From Undaria pinnatifida (Eukaryota > Sar > Phaeophyceae > Laminariales > Alariaceae): a DNA stretch of 64,000 bases. Every line of letters begins with the position of its first letter. Position 1 is the first letter of the stretch. The stretch covers positions 12,957,205 to 13,021,204 of the forward strand of contig JABAKD010000005.1 in assembly GCA_012845835.1 (NCBI GenBank). Reading direction: 5' to 3'. Below are positions 1 to 10,735 of the stretch, piece after piece. The notes beneath the pieces are model-generated. The model had not been told where the DNA came from, did not search any database, and was given only the letters and a program-made list of their open reading frames with translations. A program made the position numbers and the translations under genes.

Positions 1-304
1 TAAAATTAGCGATGTCAGAAAATAATGGTAACTATATGATGGTGGTGACAAACAGTGCATGACCACACCTCGCCTGTTGTATTTGGCAATACGTATCTCT
101 TTCTTATAATTGGCGATGTCAGAAAATAATGGTAACTACAAATATTCTATAAAATATTCTAGCTTTCGATCCATGTACAACAACAAATTATGAAGATTTA
201 ACACGTTATTTACTACACTTAAACACTGGGTTGCATACTGCATCTAACATCAAACTTTCTAGAATAGTAAACATTACCAGGCAGATGATATAAAGAATGT
301 CTCC
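1..304. repeat. Short direct repeat at window edge
   Basis: A segment of about 29 bp beginning TTAGCGATGTCAGAAAATAA at 6 recurs at 110 with one or two changes, giving a period of about 104 bp. This could be the tail of an array outside the window. The rest (140-304) is AT-rich with no gene signal. Confidence 0.6.
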
Positions 305-997
305 TTGCTACAATCGTCAGGTTTGTCCCCTTTAAATTTTTATAGTTTCCGCGCACATATTGAAATGTCCCGCCCCGCGCCCCCCCCCCTCCCCTCCCCC
401 TCTCCCGATCCCTCTTGTTTAACCCCCCCCCCCCCTCCCCCGATCCCTCCCCCCACCCCCCCCTTTCCGCCTAGTTTGTTCAAACGCCCCACTCACAATC
501 GAAATCGGCCAGAGTAATAAACACCTATACGCAGTTGATATCACGTCATTATGTTGCTGACCATCCATGACGTAGTTTTCATTCTTTCCCCCCACCCCCC
601 TCAAACCCCCCCTCCAACGCCCCCTCTTTTCCAACCACCCGCACGATCGCCTAGACCTAGCACCACGCGTATAACAAGCCCCTACATATCTTTGATCTCA
701 CAGCCGGAGTGTATTTGAATATTATTTGTGACCTAAACCTCCTAAAAATCTCCCCCTTCTCGCTCTCCCTTGCTCAAGCGCCACACCTAATATCGAAATC
801 CGCCAGATTAATAAACACTTCACGCACTGGATATCACCTCATTATCTTTCTAGAGCCATCCATGCCGCTGCTTTCCCCCCCCCCCCCCCCCGCCCCGAAC
901 GCCCCCTTCTTCCCCACCACCCGCACCATCGCCTAGACCTAGCACCACACGTATAACACACCCCTCACCTAAAACCCTTCCTTTCCCCCCGCCCCCT

Positions 998-1029
<32 letters not shown>

Positions 1030-1614
1030 CCCCGGCCCCCACCCCCCACCTCCCCAAAACCCCCCCACCCCATCCCACCCCCACCCCCTCGAACACTCCG
1101 CCCTCTCTCTACTCACTGATTATACGACTTACCCCAGGATATACATGATAAACTGATGCATTCTTTCCAAAACCGTCACATTTATCCCCTCAAAATAATA
1201 TATAGTTTCCACGCACAGATTGAGCTGCCCCACACGCCCCCCCCCCCGCCCCCAACCCCCCCCCCCCCCCCCCCCCCCAATAATAAACTGGTGCCAAAAC
1301 CGTCAGATTTATCCCCTTGAAAGGATTATAACTTACATGCACAAATTTCCCCCCCCTTCCCCCCCCCCCCCCCCCCCCTAAGATAAACTGGTGCATTTTT
1401 TTTCTTTTTTCCCCAAAATCGTCAGATTTATCCCCTTAAAAGGATTCATAGCTTCCACGTACAAATTGCCCGCCCGTCCGCCCCCCCCCCCCTCCAACCC
1501 CGCTCGCTTTTGATCAAAACCAGGCCCCCACGTCCTTCAAAACTCCGCCCCCCCCTCACCGGTTATTCGACTCACAGGATTCACTTGATAAACGGATACA
1601 TTTCCCTCCACAGC
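305..1614. repeat. C-tract-rich degenerate tandem repeats
   Basis: Units of about 100-120 bp repeat a core (CGTCAGATTTATCCCCTT, then an A/T-rich 'tagtttccacgcaca' block) followed each time by a long C run. Cores lie near 315, 1170, 1298, 1420 and 1615. A second alternating block ('cgcctagacctagcaccac') occurs near 646 and 926 and again near 5530. C runs lie near 377-391, 424-435, 879-892, 998-1026, 1254-1278 and 1362-1378. Open frames here encode only poly-Pro or poly-Gly and are treated as composition artefacts. Confidence 0.75.
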
Positions 1615-1852
1615 TGTCAGATTTTGTCCCCCTCAGAAACGGGTTTTATAGTTTCCGCGCACAGACTGACTAACATCACCCTGTTGACCCTGATAGCTAC
1701 ACTGTAGTTGTAAGCGGAGTCGCCGGCCTATATCCTTAATGAGGACACACAACTCGTAATGCGCGCGATCGGAGTATCACACACAGCTTGCAAAGATGAG
1801 TTTCGACGAAATCTTCGATCTCACAGCTGGAGTGTATTTTCATTTTTTATAA
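1615..1852 (+). repeat. Element A, left inverted copy, with micro-ORF
   Basis: This is the + copy of dispersed element A. It carries the blocks CATCACCCTGTTGACCC, CCTTAATGAGGACACACAA and GATCGGAGTATCACACACAG, then GCTTGCAAAGATGAG. The ATG at 1796 opens an 18-codon frame, MSFDEIFDLTAGVYFHFL, ending at 1852. The same block returns in inverted orientation at 3505-3673 and in the + orientation at 5870-6115. Whether the micro-ORF is translated is unknown; its recurrence could simply reflect repeat ancestry. Confidence 0.7.
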
Positions 1853-2373
1853 TACATCAGTACAGCTGCAGCAGTACGTACAGCAGTACACCTGGTACGC
1901 GGGGAGCAGTTAGTTGGTTGGTTCTTGAGGACCTTGCATGAAACAGGAAACAAACGGGGGGAGTTTCATTTTTCGACGATACTCGTCCATCTCGGGGAGT
2001 GATCGAGCCGTCATCCACCACCCACCTACCACCCATCCACCGACGGACCTACCCAGTATAGCAGCACAGCAATGCAACAGTACATAGAGCAATACACCTG
2101 ACAGGCGAGCAGCAGCCGATTCGTTGGTTGCAATGCTCTCGGGCTGCGCGGGATTTGGGGTCAAGCGAGCCGTTCCCGGGAGGGCGATTTCCACGCGCCC
2201 CCCTCGCCGAGGTGGGGCACCGACGCCCGATCTTCGCCGGCACGTCGTAGTGCTGCTGTGCGGATGGGACGTGGCGGCACCGCGAGGCCGCCGGAGGCAG
2301 AGTGGAGCTCGGGAGTCGCAGTTTTTTGGGGGCGGTTTTATAACCAAGATATTTTCAAGGATCCAGAAAAACG
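1853..2373. other. Internal sequence, no gene recognised
   Basis: This lies between the element A copy and the (AAC)n tandem unit. Near 1862-1900 and 2055-2100 there are related stretches ('cagcagtac..cagcagtacacctg' and 'cagcacagcaatg..agcaatacacctg'), a weak direct repeat of about 200 bp period. Frames crossing it on both strands show no family features. Confidence 0.4.
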
Positions 2374-2430
2374 CCACTACCACGACGTTAGCGTATTGTA
2401 CAAAAAGGATAAGGATATGTGAGAACAACG

Positions 2431-2491
<61 letters not shown>

Positions 2492-2508
2492 AAACTACCA
2501 TGACGTTA
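2374..2508 (+). repeat. Tandem unit with (AAC)n, first copy, plus left part of second
   Basis: The unit runs from CTACCACGACGTTAGCG through AAGGATAAGGATATGTGAG into (AAC)n at about 2423-2491. The next unit starts at 2494 (CTACCATGACGTTA) and is broken at 2508 by the MITE. It resumes at 3303. The large antisense Leu-run frame over this tract is only the (AAC)n microsatellite read backwards. Confidence 0.85.
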
Positions 2509-3302
2509 GGGCCCGAATTAACGAGGAACTTTTCGATTTTTTTTTTATAGAATTTAATTTAATTTGCATCTGATTGGTCAAGAAATGAATCACCAAGCAG
2601 GCATTCTCAGAATTATTGCGAAAAATCAAATTCAACAAAGAAGTAAAAAAAGACTTTCTCGGTCGAATTTAGTCGAAAATCGAAATTGAATTTAGGGAGT
2701 TTGTCCACCTAGACATGGCTTGTTCTGCGTAACCGAAGCCGGCCACGCGAATTGGTGCCATGTCGTCGGCTGATTGAGAGGCGAGAAGCCAACATTGCGA
2801 GAGGTAGGACCACCGGAGCAGCCGCAGCGCGGCCTCCGAAGGTCCTTAGCACAGCGTAGACCGCTTGCGACGCTTCGAAAACAACCGAGACCGCCGCAAA
2901 CCCAGTTTTTCGTCGCCCTGCACCTCGAAAGTTACACGACCAACTACTACATGATGAACTCGCTCAGAAGTTCGACCGCTATATCCCCGTCGCTGCTGCC
3001 CGTGTCGGGCGGCGGGGTGGCGCCAGCCCATCCAAGAGACACCTAGAGCCATAGCCTCCAAGCCGCTGCCGGCCAAAAGAATCTGCGGCTAGCCGCGGCG
3101 CTCCGGGGAGGACGCGAGCCATCGCTCGCCTCTGTCGTTGCCCACCGTTGACCCTTTTGCGTTTTTTTATTTTTTTTATTTCCTAGAACGCACTGCGCCG
3201 TTCCTTGATAAAAACCAAAGTTGATGTTTTCGTGTATTTTTCATGAAATAAAAAAAAAAAAAACGAAATTCGATTCGGCAAGTTCCTCGTTAATTCGGGC
3301 CC
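2509..3302. mobile_element. PIF/Harbinger-like MITE, TTA target duplication
   Basis: Perfect terminal inverted repeats of 23 bp begin GGGCCCGAATTAACGAGGAA at 2509 and end at 3302 on the opposite strand. TTA flanks both sides (2506-2508 and 3303-3305), the 3-bp TWA-type duplication typical of PIF/Harbinger. Joining the flanks across one TTA rebuilds the host sequence CATGACGTTAGCGTATTG. This matches the intact upstream unit at 2378-2397 with one mismatch, so insertion and target are directly supported. The 794-bp interior has no transposase. A GC-rich stretch at about 2740-3120 with a 90-codon frame (2774-3046) contrasts with the AT-rich ends and may be captured host DNA; I do not recognise it. 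Confidence 0.9.
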
Positions 3303-3372
3303 TTAGCGTATTGTACAATAAGGATAAGGATATGTGAGAACAACGACAACAACAACAACAACAACAACAACA
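3303..3372 (+). repeat. Tandem (AAC)n unit, second copy resumed
   Basis: It continues directly from the MITE target site: TTAGCGTATTGTACAATAAG, then AAGGATATGTGAGAACAACG and (AAC)n at about 3342-3372. It matches 2388-2445 nearly base for base, with a shorter (AAC)n run. Confidence 0.85.
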
Positions 3373-3399
3373 TACATATGGTCCGTGGTCTTGTTCCAT

Positions 3400-3673
3400 C
3401 TTGCCTTATTATTAAAATAAAAAACACTCCAAAATTAACTCGCATAATCATGTCCGTGGTCACAGGACAGGCTCCAGTGAGTCACTCTATTATTACACTC
3501 CAGCTGTGAGATCGAATATTTTGTCGAAACTCATCTTTGCAAGCTGTGTGTGATACTCCGATCGCGCGTATTACGGGTTGTGTGTCCTCATTAAGGATAT
3601 AGGTCGGCGACTCCCCTTGCAACTACAGTGTAGCTATCGGGGGTCAACAGGGTGATGTTAGGCAGTCTGTGCT
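3400..3673 (-). repeat. Element A, inverted copy, both blocks joined
   Basis: Read on the minus strand from 3673, this gives the element A block, the micro-ORF (ATG at 3534; MSFDKIFDLTAGV then stop), and about 25 bp further on the second block GGAGCCTGTCCTGTGACCAC with ATTATGCGAGTTAAT. It shows that block 1 and block 2, found separately elsewhere, belong to one element. Together with 1661-1838 it makes an inverted pair with arms of about 170-180 bp, roughly nine tenths identical by eye. Confidence 0.7.
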
Positions 3674-5377
3674 ATGCTTTATATGACGGCGATGACGATA
3701 ACAAAACCTGTTCAAACCGTCACCATATTGGTCATAAATATAAGGATGTTTTTGTCATCAATATAAATATATACACGGTAATTAAGTTTATATCCAGCGT
3801 GGTAGTCTTGATATATCAGGAACCTCTCGCGAGCGAGTTTCTTTGAGGGTAGTGAGCGGCCTTGGCCCTTGCAGTGCAAGTCCACAGTGATGCATATACG
3901 GCAAGCCATGCATGCATGGGCGAGGGTTTTCTAGTCTACCATCAGCACTGCCATTGTTGGTGCTGGTGCTGCACAAGTTGAGCTGATGCTGCTGCTACAC
4001 CACGGTGAACTTATACATAAGTATCGTTTATTGATTAATATTAATATAAAAGGATTCTTATAACTCCGTCCAAGAAGAGGACAACATGTTTCAGTGCATT
4101 ACTAAAATCAAATTAATAATTGCCTGTTTGAGTGCACAGAAGCACACACACCAGGTGTCTCGAATACCAGTGCAGTCCAACGTCTGCTGTGCATGGCGAC
4201 CACTACTGCATCTTCTAGGAGCTAGCTTGGGAACGATCATCGCACTGTACCTTAAGGTAGTAGGCTTCTCCTGCTTGAGTGCTGCAAGGGAGCGAGCGAG
4301 CGAGTGTCGGGCAGCCCTGAAAGTAGACGGCCTTGTTGTTGCTGTCAAGCCAAAGGAGGTTTGCTCGAAGGCTCGAAAAAATGCGGCGGGATCAGACTTT
4401 GACCCGGTGGTCCGCGGTCCCCGGCCCGCCGCGGCGAAAATAAATATGGAACGTTTTTCTCCACTACTTGCACTGAGTATGTAAATTCCGCGTTGTCAAT
4501 TTCAAATTTTCATGTATTGAACGAACGCGGCGACGAAACACTACATGCATGTACCATGTACCCCCGTCACCATGGTACGTGTACGAGTAAACGGCCGTCC
4601 CTGCCTTTCAGAAGAGGAGTGCATGCGAGGTTCAGCCGTGTTCTGATGTCTTATCTGCACCATTATTGGTGCTTGCTGCTGCCTGTGCCGCCTGTCTGCA
4701 TGTGACTGTACACTCACTGCACACAGGACACAGACTATAATACTTATTCCCTCTCCGCTCAATCTGTAGGTAGATCTCGATCGTCGATCAAGAGATAAAC
4801 GTTGGCGCGTAAAGGTTGATCCGCGAGAGCGCAGGCCTTGCAAGGCCGACATGGCCGCCCTTCCAAAGAAGCGGAGAGTTCACCTGCTCGAAGCTGTTCA
4901 AGTGACATACTGTAGCTGGGCTGCTCTTCTGAAAGCACTGCTCACTACTACTAAAACTGTATTATTAATAGTAGATCTCGGCGGCATCACTGTGGCATAG
5001 TCTACACACACAAACACAATACCAGGTACATGCAAACACATAGACTAGATAGGCACAAACACAATATTTGCAAACGCATGCAAAACGGCCGCCGTTACGT
5101 GTTGCTATATCCTACCGGGCGGCTGTACGCCACAGCAGCTGCTTACGACTTTTACGGCATGGGAATGCACACGTCATGACGATGCTGGCCAGAACACCAG
5201 GGACTTGTAACACACCTGGTACACTGACTGTCAGACTGCTCTATACCACTTCCGGTTCCCCCCCCCCCCGCACCACCACCACCACACACACGCCTCCCCC
5301 GCCACCCCACCAACCCCCCCCCCACACGCACACAAAAACACACTCCCCTTTCCCCCGCCGCCCCACGTAAAATCAAA
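3674..5377. other. No gene recognised
   Basis: Both strands were read. A 132-codon + frame at 4086-4484 and its antisense shadow show no domain, coiled coil or convincing membrane segment. The stretch is mixed AT/GC sequence with short CA-rich patches near 5000-5060 and a C-rich patch at 5258-5355 that opens Pro and Gly frames. I see no RNA gene. Confidence 0.4.
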
Positions 5378-5770
5378 ACATGCCAGAGTAATAGACACTA
5401 CCCGACAGGTGATATCACCTCTCTTTACCTTTCGAGCCATCCATGCGGTAGCTGCAATTAATTTATCATATGGTCTTCAAGTTCAAATTCACTTCCCGCT
5501 CGCCCCCTCCTTCGCCGCCACCGCCACCTTCGCCTAGACCTAGCACCACGTGTACTATAAGCTCCTACAAAATTATGCGACCTAAAGCTGTTGGAAATCC
5601 CCCCGCCCCTTTCCCGAACACCTCAACGCGCTTCGCGCTTGGTGCAAGTAATGTTTGCCTGGTTGATGAAACCCCGACGCACTCCGCCCCGGCATAGTAG
5701 GGATGCAAGGGTCCATGGTGATACGACTACGGCCATGCACAAACTGAGCACCCCCCCCCCCGTTACTCCA
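5378..5770 (+). repeat. Element B partial copy with C runs
   Basis: The segment 5600-5745 reads CCGAACACCTCAACGCGCTT, then 'gtttgcctggttgatgaaa', 'ccggcatagtagggatgcaagggtc' and 'actacggccatgcac'. This is the right half of element B, shared with 9240-9405 and 30330-30470 and with 39340-39490 in inverse. It is followed by C runs near 5751-5761 and 5770-5783. Upstream, 5378-5460 and 5530-5575 repeat blocks from 500-560 and 640-690. Confidence 0.65.
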
Positions 5771-5864
5771 CCCCCCCCCCCGCCCCCCCTTGAAAACTCC
5801 GCCCTCCCCTCACCGGTTATACGACTCACAGGATAGTCTATATATATATGATAAATTGATGCGT

Positions 5865-6125
5865 TCCTTTCACAGCAGTCAGATTTTGTCTCCCTCAAAA
5901 ACGGGTTTTATAGTTTCCGCGCACAAATCGATGAACATCACCCTGTTGGCCCTGGTACGAGCTTTAGTGTAGTTTAAGGGGAGTCGTCGACCTATAGCCT
6001 TGATGAGGACACACGCACCCAGTAGTAATACGCGCGATCGGAGTATCACACACAGCTTGCAAAGATGAGTTGCGACGAAATCTTAATCCTTCGATCTCAC
6101 AACTGGAGTGTATTATTATTTTTTA
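5865..6125 (+). repeat. Element A copy, + strand
   Basis: It shows the order CAGATTTTGTCTCCCTC, CATCACCCTGTTGGCCCTGG, 'gtcgtcgacctatagccttgatgaggacacac', GCGCGATCGGAGTATCACAC and AGCTTGCAAAGATGAG. The micro-ORF is altered: MSCDEIL is followed by a 7-bp insertion that shifts the frame away from FDLTAGV. It closely resembles the 1615 copy. Confidence 0.7.
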
Positions 6126-7402
6126 CAATATATCTGGTGGGAAAATGTCCCCCCATAGCGGCGAACAACGTAAGAAGAACGCAACGCAACACGCAACAAC
6201 GCAAACAGCGGGGTTGGTTGCTGTTACCAGAATAAAACTAGGTAATACCAAGCGTACGTAAGACGTGGTTACCGCCCATGTATAGCCGGAGCTCTACAAA
6301 CTATAGTTGACCAAAGCACATACAAAAACTTTCCCTCGCTCGGGTTTCCACTACCAGCGCCGACACTGACGACTCGGGACACAGCACTTCACACCTCGGG
6401 CAGATCACGATGATCTACAACTGTAGACCATCTACACATGCATGCAAAGTACTAATAGTGGTGAATCCTGTATCAACTATCTCACGTTATGGCATGAGAT
6501 GTTGTGCGCGGGGTCATCTATCTGTACAATATATAGAGATCGCGGATCGAATCCTGGAAATTGTTGACATTAATACTCACTCATAGATCGTGCAGATAGA
6601 TCGCTCGGCTCCCACACGGTAACATGATGAACTATATATAGACCGTACAGATATTCGCTTAAATAACTAAATAATAAAATGAAATAACCAGATACTGAGT
6701 AAGGTATTGGGGATCGGTGATCTATACAATAACTACCGGACGTTTGCAACGTTACGCACGAGGAGATGGATGCCAGTAAACTTAGCAAGAGTCCCATGTA
6801 TGCAGTTTTTGTTCCAGCAATTAGATCAGACAGACACACTCACTCCGACTTCACGCCACAGGGAGCCGACAACAATACCCGGACCGGTACAGTCGCTGTC
6901 TCGCGGTAGCGCGGTACAGTTTAAGACGGGAACCCAGCACATTAATCGAGTAGTAGCGCTGTGTAAATAACGTCACATTCTCGTTCTCCTACAGAGTACC
7001 TCGCCGATAACACTATTTCGGGATGGGATCTCGGGTCCCGCTTGGCGAATAATAGTGCGTGTGTTATTATCATTGTCCTCCGGCAAAACACAGCATGTAG
7101 CACTATAATGAGATACAACACTATGTTTTTACTGGTACACGTCATACTGCCCAGATTCGAGGCCAAACATGCATGCGCCGATTACGGCCAAGGGTAGCCT
7201 CCAAGCCCCCGCGTATAATAATTCTTGCTTGCGTGACACAGGTTGAAATCGGGGGTCGGATTATTATCCATGTTTTTCAGGTCGGGCGTGGTCGGTCTAA
7301 ACGGTCCAACAAAAAAAAACACCGTTCAACCATAAAACATTATTGGCGAACTCTGACCAGGAGGGGGGCTCGTATACTATTGTGTTGATCACCATGATGG
7401 CA
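6126..7402. other. No gene recognised
   Basis: I read both strands and found no conserved motif, RNA gene or array. Frames of up to about 90 codons (for example 6707-6970) have no recognisable product. Confidence 0.35.
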
Positions 7403-7433
7403 CTAACCCTAACCCTAACCCTAGCCCTAACCC
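7403..7433. repeat. Interstitial telomere-like (CCCTAA)n
   Basis: Five units of CCCTAA/TTAGGG type occur, one degenerate (CCCTAG). A shorter double motif (GGGTTAGGGTTAG) lies at about 42219-42231. The unit fits algal, plant-like or animal-like telomeres of the TTAGGG class. Location inside repeats suggests an internal relic rather than a chromosome end. Confidence 0.85.
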
Positions 7434-7637
7434 ATATGATACGAAATATCGGTGGGACTGCCCCCTAGTGACGTCACTGGGGTGAAATGGTTGAAAAAAC
7501 ACAATAATGTGCATCACCGCGAGGAGGGGGTCCAGGAGGTATCACGACCAAGTTTGTTCTTTTATCTATCCATACAATGGCTGCATACAACCAGAACAAC
7601 CCCACCCGCTCGCGGACCAGAACTCATCTGGGGGGGG

Positions 7638-7828
7638 CTGCGGAAATATCTCCGACACGAAACGCGGCAAAATAATTAGAGGCCGACTACACGTCACCGA
7701 GCCCTATTCAAAGCTTGATGGTAAATCTTCTGCGGAAATATCTCCGAAACGAAACGTCGGCGAAATAAATTGAGGCCGACTCTACGTCACCGAGCCCTAT
7801 TTGAAGCTTGATAGTTAATCTTTGAGTG
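7638..7828. repeat. Two tandem units of about 92-96 bp
   Basis: The unit starts CTGCGGAAATATCTCCGA at 7638 and again at 7730. It contains 'gaggccgact.. acgtcaccgagccctatt' and 'aagcttgat'. The two copies differ at about ten positions by eye. Confidence 0.8.
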
Positions 7829-9214
7829 GGTTTTGGCCATGCCGCCTAACGTCAACCACCCGACCAGAACTCTTACCCCTATCCTTATGCTACGGGGTGC
7901 CCTGTGCTTGGATGCTGTGACTTGTGAAGGATCTAGGTTGAGTCGGCCGGCTTGGATGCTGTGCTTGGAAAGACATTCGGCCCGTGTCGGGAAGCTGTGG
8001 CTTGGAACGACTCTAGGTTGATTGAGCCGCATAAGATTCCCCCTCAGCCAACCAGAGTGCGGCGTAAATAGCTGCGAACCGTAGAGGGGTTTACTATCTG
8101 CCGTCAAATACTACCCACGTCACCGCTGCCGGCGAGTTTGTGCGCTGCCATTCGTTAGTGCAGTGCCTTGCCATGACAATAACCGCACTACAGTGGGAGC
8201 CCGCAATATGGCAGCATAGTGTTAATAGTAAGATACTCTGTAGCTCTGTGGGGTGGGGTTGGCGTGGCAAGCGATTGTCACCGCATTAAACTGGACCTCC
8301 GCACTAAAGGGTACCGCACTGTCGCGGGATCACGACTGCATACAATAAACACTTCGCAGATCGACGCCGCCGCCCTGCTTGCTGCCTAAAGGAGAGAAGG
8401 GCGATCGCTCATAATAAGCGTGTTGAGCACGCGCGACAGCACCAGCAACAAAGAAAACAAATGGAAAAAAACGCCGGTGCATACACGTCAAGGGGTGGGG
8501 GGGGGGGAGACCATACTATACCCCCTGCGCACCCCAAGCCAATTTGTCGACCCACGGCTGAATATCATACTTGTATTAAAAAATAATTAGATGAGTGTGG
8601 ATGCAGGTCTTATCCCCTACATGGTACCGCCTCATCGCTATAGCCCTGTCATCGCAGCTGACCCTCAGCAGTGAGCGTGGTTACGCCACACAAGCTACCT
8701 CTGTGTGTTCCCCGCATTAAAACCTGACCAAAGGCGTGTACTGGTTGCGGGATTATTGTACTGCTCCACAACTGGCGTCGTCAGCTGCACAATGAATATC
8801 TATTCTATCACCTTCAAGGAGGAAAGACAACACCAGAAAAAACCCGCTGGTGATACCTATGTTTGGGGCAGCAGCCAGTGGCCATCTACAACAAGTACTG
8901 TACGGGTGCCCCCCCCCTCGCCTAGGCTCAGTCGACGCGGACCACGATAGCCCCCGTTGATAACTCTTGCGCCTGGTAGGGCGTGATGCTCTCTACATTG
9001 CTTTGGGACACTATCTTGGACACGAACGTCTGTGCCAGACCCTTCGGCTGCTCTCCAGCGATTGCACCTGCGGCGGTCCGTTGAACAACGGCAGAGGATG
9101 AAAAACCGAAGACAAATAACACGGAACGGACTCCGAGAGGCAACAACCCCCGAGTTCACTTCGGAGTTACCGGTACAGCAGTAGTTCTAGCAGTCGCGAA
9201 AAAAGCGCCTCCCC
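7829..9214. other. No gene recognised; weak internal repeat
   Basis: Near 7907-8020 the phrase CTTGGATGCTGTG and close variants ('cttggaacgactctaggttga') repeat three times. A G run lies at 8499-8508. Frames on both strands at 8705-9159 overlap each other and show no family signal. Confidence 0.35.
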
Positions 9215-9420
9215 GCCTCACACGTGGTTCTTATAAGGACGCAGCTCACCCTTCAAGCGACTCGCTGAATACCCCACCGCGCTTCGCGATTGGTGCACGA
9301 TATGTCTGCCTAATCAGTGAAAACCCGACGTGCTCCGTCCCGGCATTGTAGCGATGCGAGGATCTATGGTCTTAAGACTACGGCTAAGCACGAAATAAGT
9401 ACACCCTTCCCCCCCGTTAG
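9215..9420 (+). repeat. Element B copy
   Basis: The order is 'cacacgtggttcttataaggacgcagctcacccttcaagcgactcgc', 'gcgcttcgcgattggtgcac', 'gtctgcctaatcagtgaaaac', CCCGACGTGCTCCGTCCCGG, 'cattgtagcgatgcgagg' and 'gactacggctaagcacgaa'. It ends in a C run. The layout equals that of 30285-30475. Confidence 0.7.
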
Positions 9421-10524
9421 ACGACAAACGAGGATACAAAACAATAACGTAATACGCGACTCCAAGTGACGATAACTCAAGTGGCCTTTGAGTTAAAGCG
9501 TGAGAAGTTTGACGCAATAGTGGTCAAAACCAAAAGCCGCATTTCCCGCTGTGCCTAACACAGGCAGGCACATAACAATCCACGTTATCACACGGTCAGC
9601 GGTGGAAACGGAGGAGACCTTTTGGCAACAATTCGAACGGATCAGATCAGATCCCCATTTCAGGATCTAGATACTTCGGGTGAGCTACATTTCTGATGTA
9701 TATGACCTGCAAGATGGAGAACAAGTTTGCCGGATGGGGTCTGGACAACACAGCTCTTGCCGGGGGGATACGATTTTCGCAAAACGACTCACCATGTACG
9801 GCAAATACAATATCTAGGTGGTCTAGAGAGTGATCCGTTAGATGTGTGGGCATATGCTGCTAGGCCCAACACAGCAAGGCAACAGCAGCTCAGCTTCTTA
9901 CAGAGTTAGTGGCGTGGGAAAAAAAAGACAAGTTTCCGTTGCGGCCAACAGAGCGACCTAAAGTGTGCAGACGGGTAACCACTACATCGACAATGCTCTT
10001 GCGGTGGGTCCACATGCCCCATGAACCGCGGCGCCACAGCGAAGTTTTCCGCGGAGGCAGTTGCGTACAGCAGTGAGACGCCGGGTGAATGCGAAAACCG
10101 AACACTCCGTAGTGTACGGGACGCGCAAACTTCATTTATCATACGATTAGCGACAATTATTAGCCACAAGGAGGTATCAGATGTGTGTTGCGCCATGTTC
10201 CCGTACCGGGAAATACGCATAATAAGCATTACATACTGCCGTATCGGCAACAAACATTGGAAGAAGGCACTCCCGGTATACCGTCTCAGGGCTAATGCCT
10301 ACCAAAGAAACTCCAAAATATGCGATTGTGCCAACGAGAGTAAGGAATGCGGTATAGGAGAAGAGGGTTTCTACCTTAGCCTGCGTGACTTCGTTCAGTT
10401 CGCACGTTCAGCTCACACGTGAACCCCTTTGGAGTCCATATCATATCGCGTCCATCTTCCGCAAAAATAAGTTATTACCTACCGTCCCCTCAAAGAGTGC
10501 AAAAATCGTTCAACTAATTAATTA
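9421..10524. other. No gene recognised
   Basis: Overlapping frames on both strands (for example 10021-10422 plus and 9906-10253 minus) have no motif. Nothing structural stands out. Confidence 0.35.
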
Positions 10525-10735
10525 CGTTACACCCCCCCCCCCCCCCCCCCAAATGAAACTACCGACCAAAAAAGCAGCAAATGCAAAACAATCAAGCGTC
10601 TTCTAAGGGGAATCGCCGATCGATATCCTTCATGAGGAAATGCATACCCCGTAACACGCGCGCTTGGAGTATCACACAACAGCTTGCAAAGACGACTTTC
10701 GACGAAGTCCTCGATCTCACAGCTGGAGTGTAACC
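10525..10735 (+). repeat. C run followed by element A copy
   Basis: A run of about 19 C lies at 10532-10550. From 10603 the element A order is kept ('aaggggaatcgccgatcgatatccttcatgagg', GGAGTATCACACAACAGC, TTGCAAAGACGACTTTCGAC, 'gatctcacagctggagtgtaa'). The micro-ORF start codon is ACG instead of ATG; the frame downstream would read TFDEVLDLTAGV. Confidence 0.65.

Noticed and set aside
1910-2491. 193-codon minus frame starting with a long Leu run
   Set aside because: It is the (AAC)n microsatellite read antisense plus unrelated downstream sequence; no membrane-protein context.
4086-4484. 132-codon + frame with hydrophobic start
   Set aside because: The apparent signal peptide is weak, and no domain or homologue is recognised.
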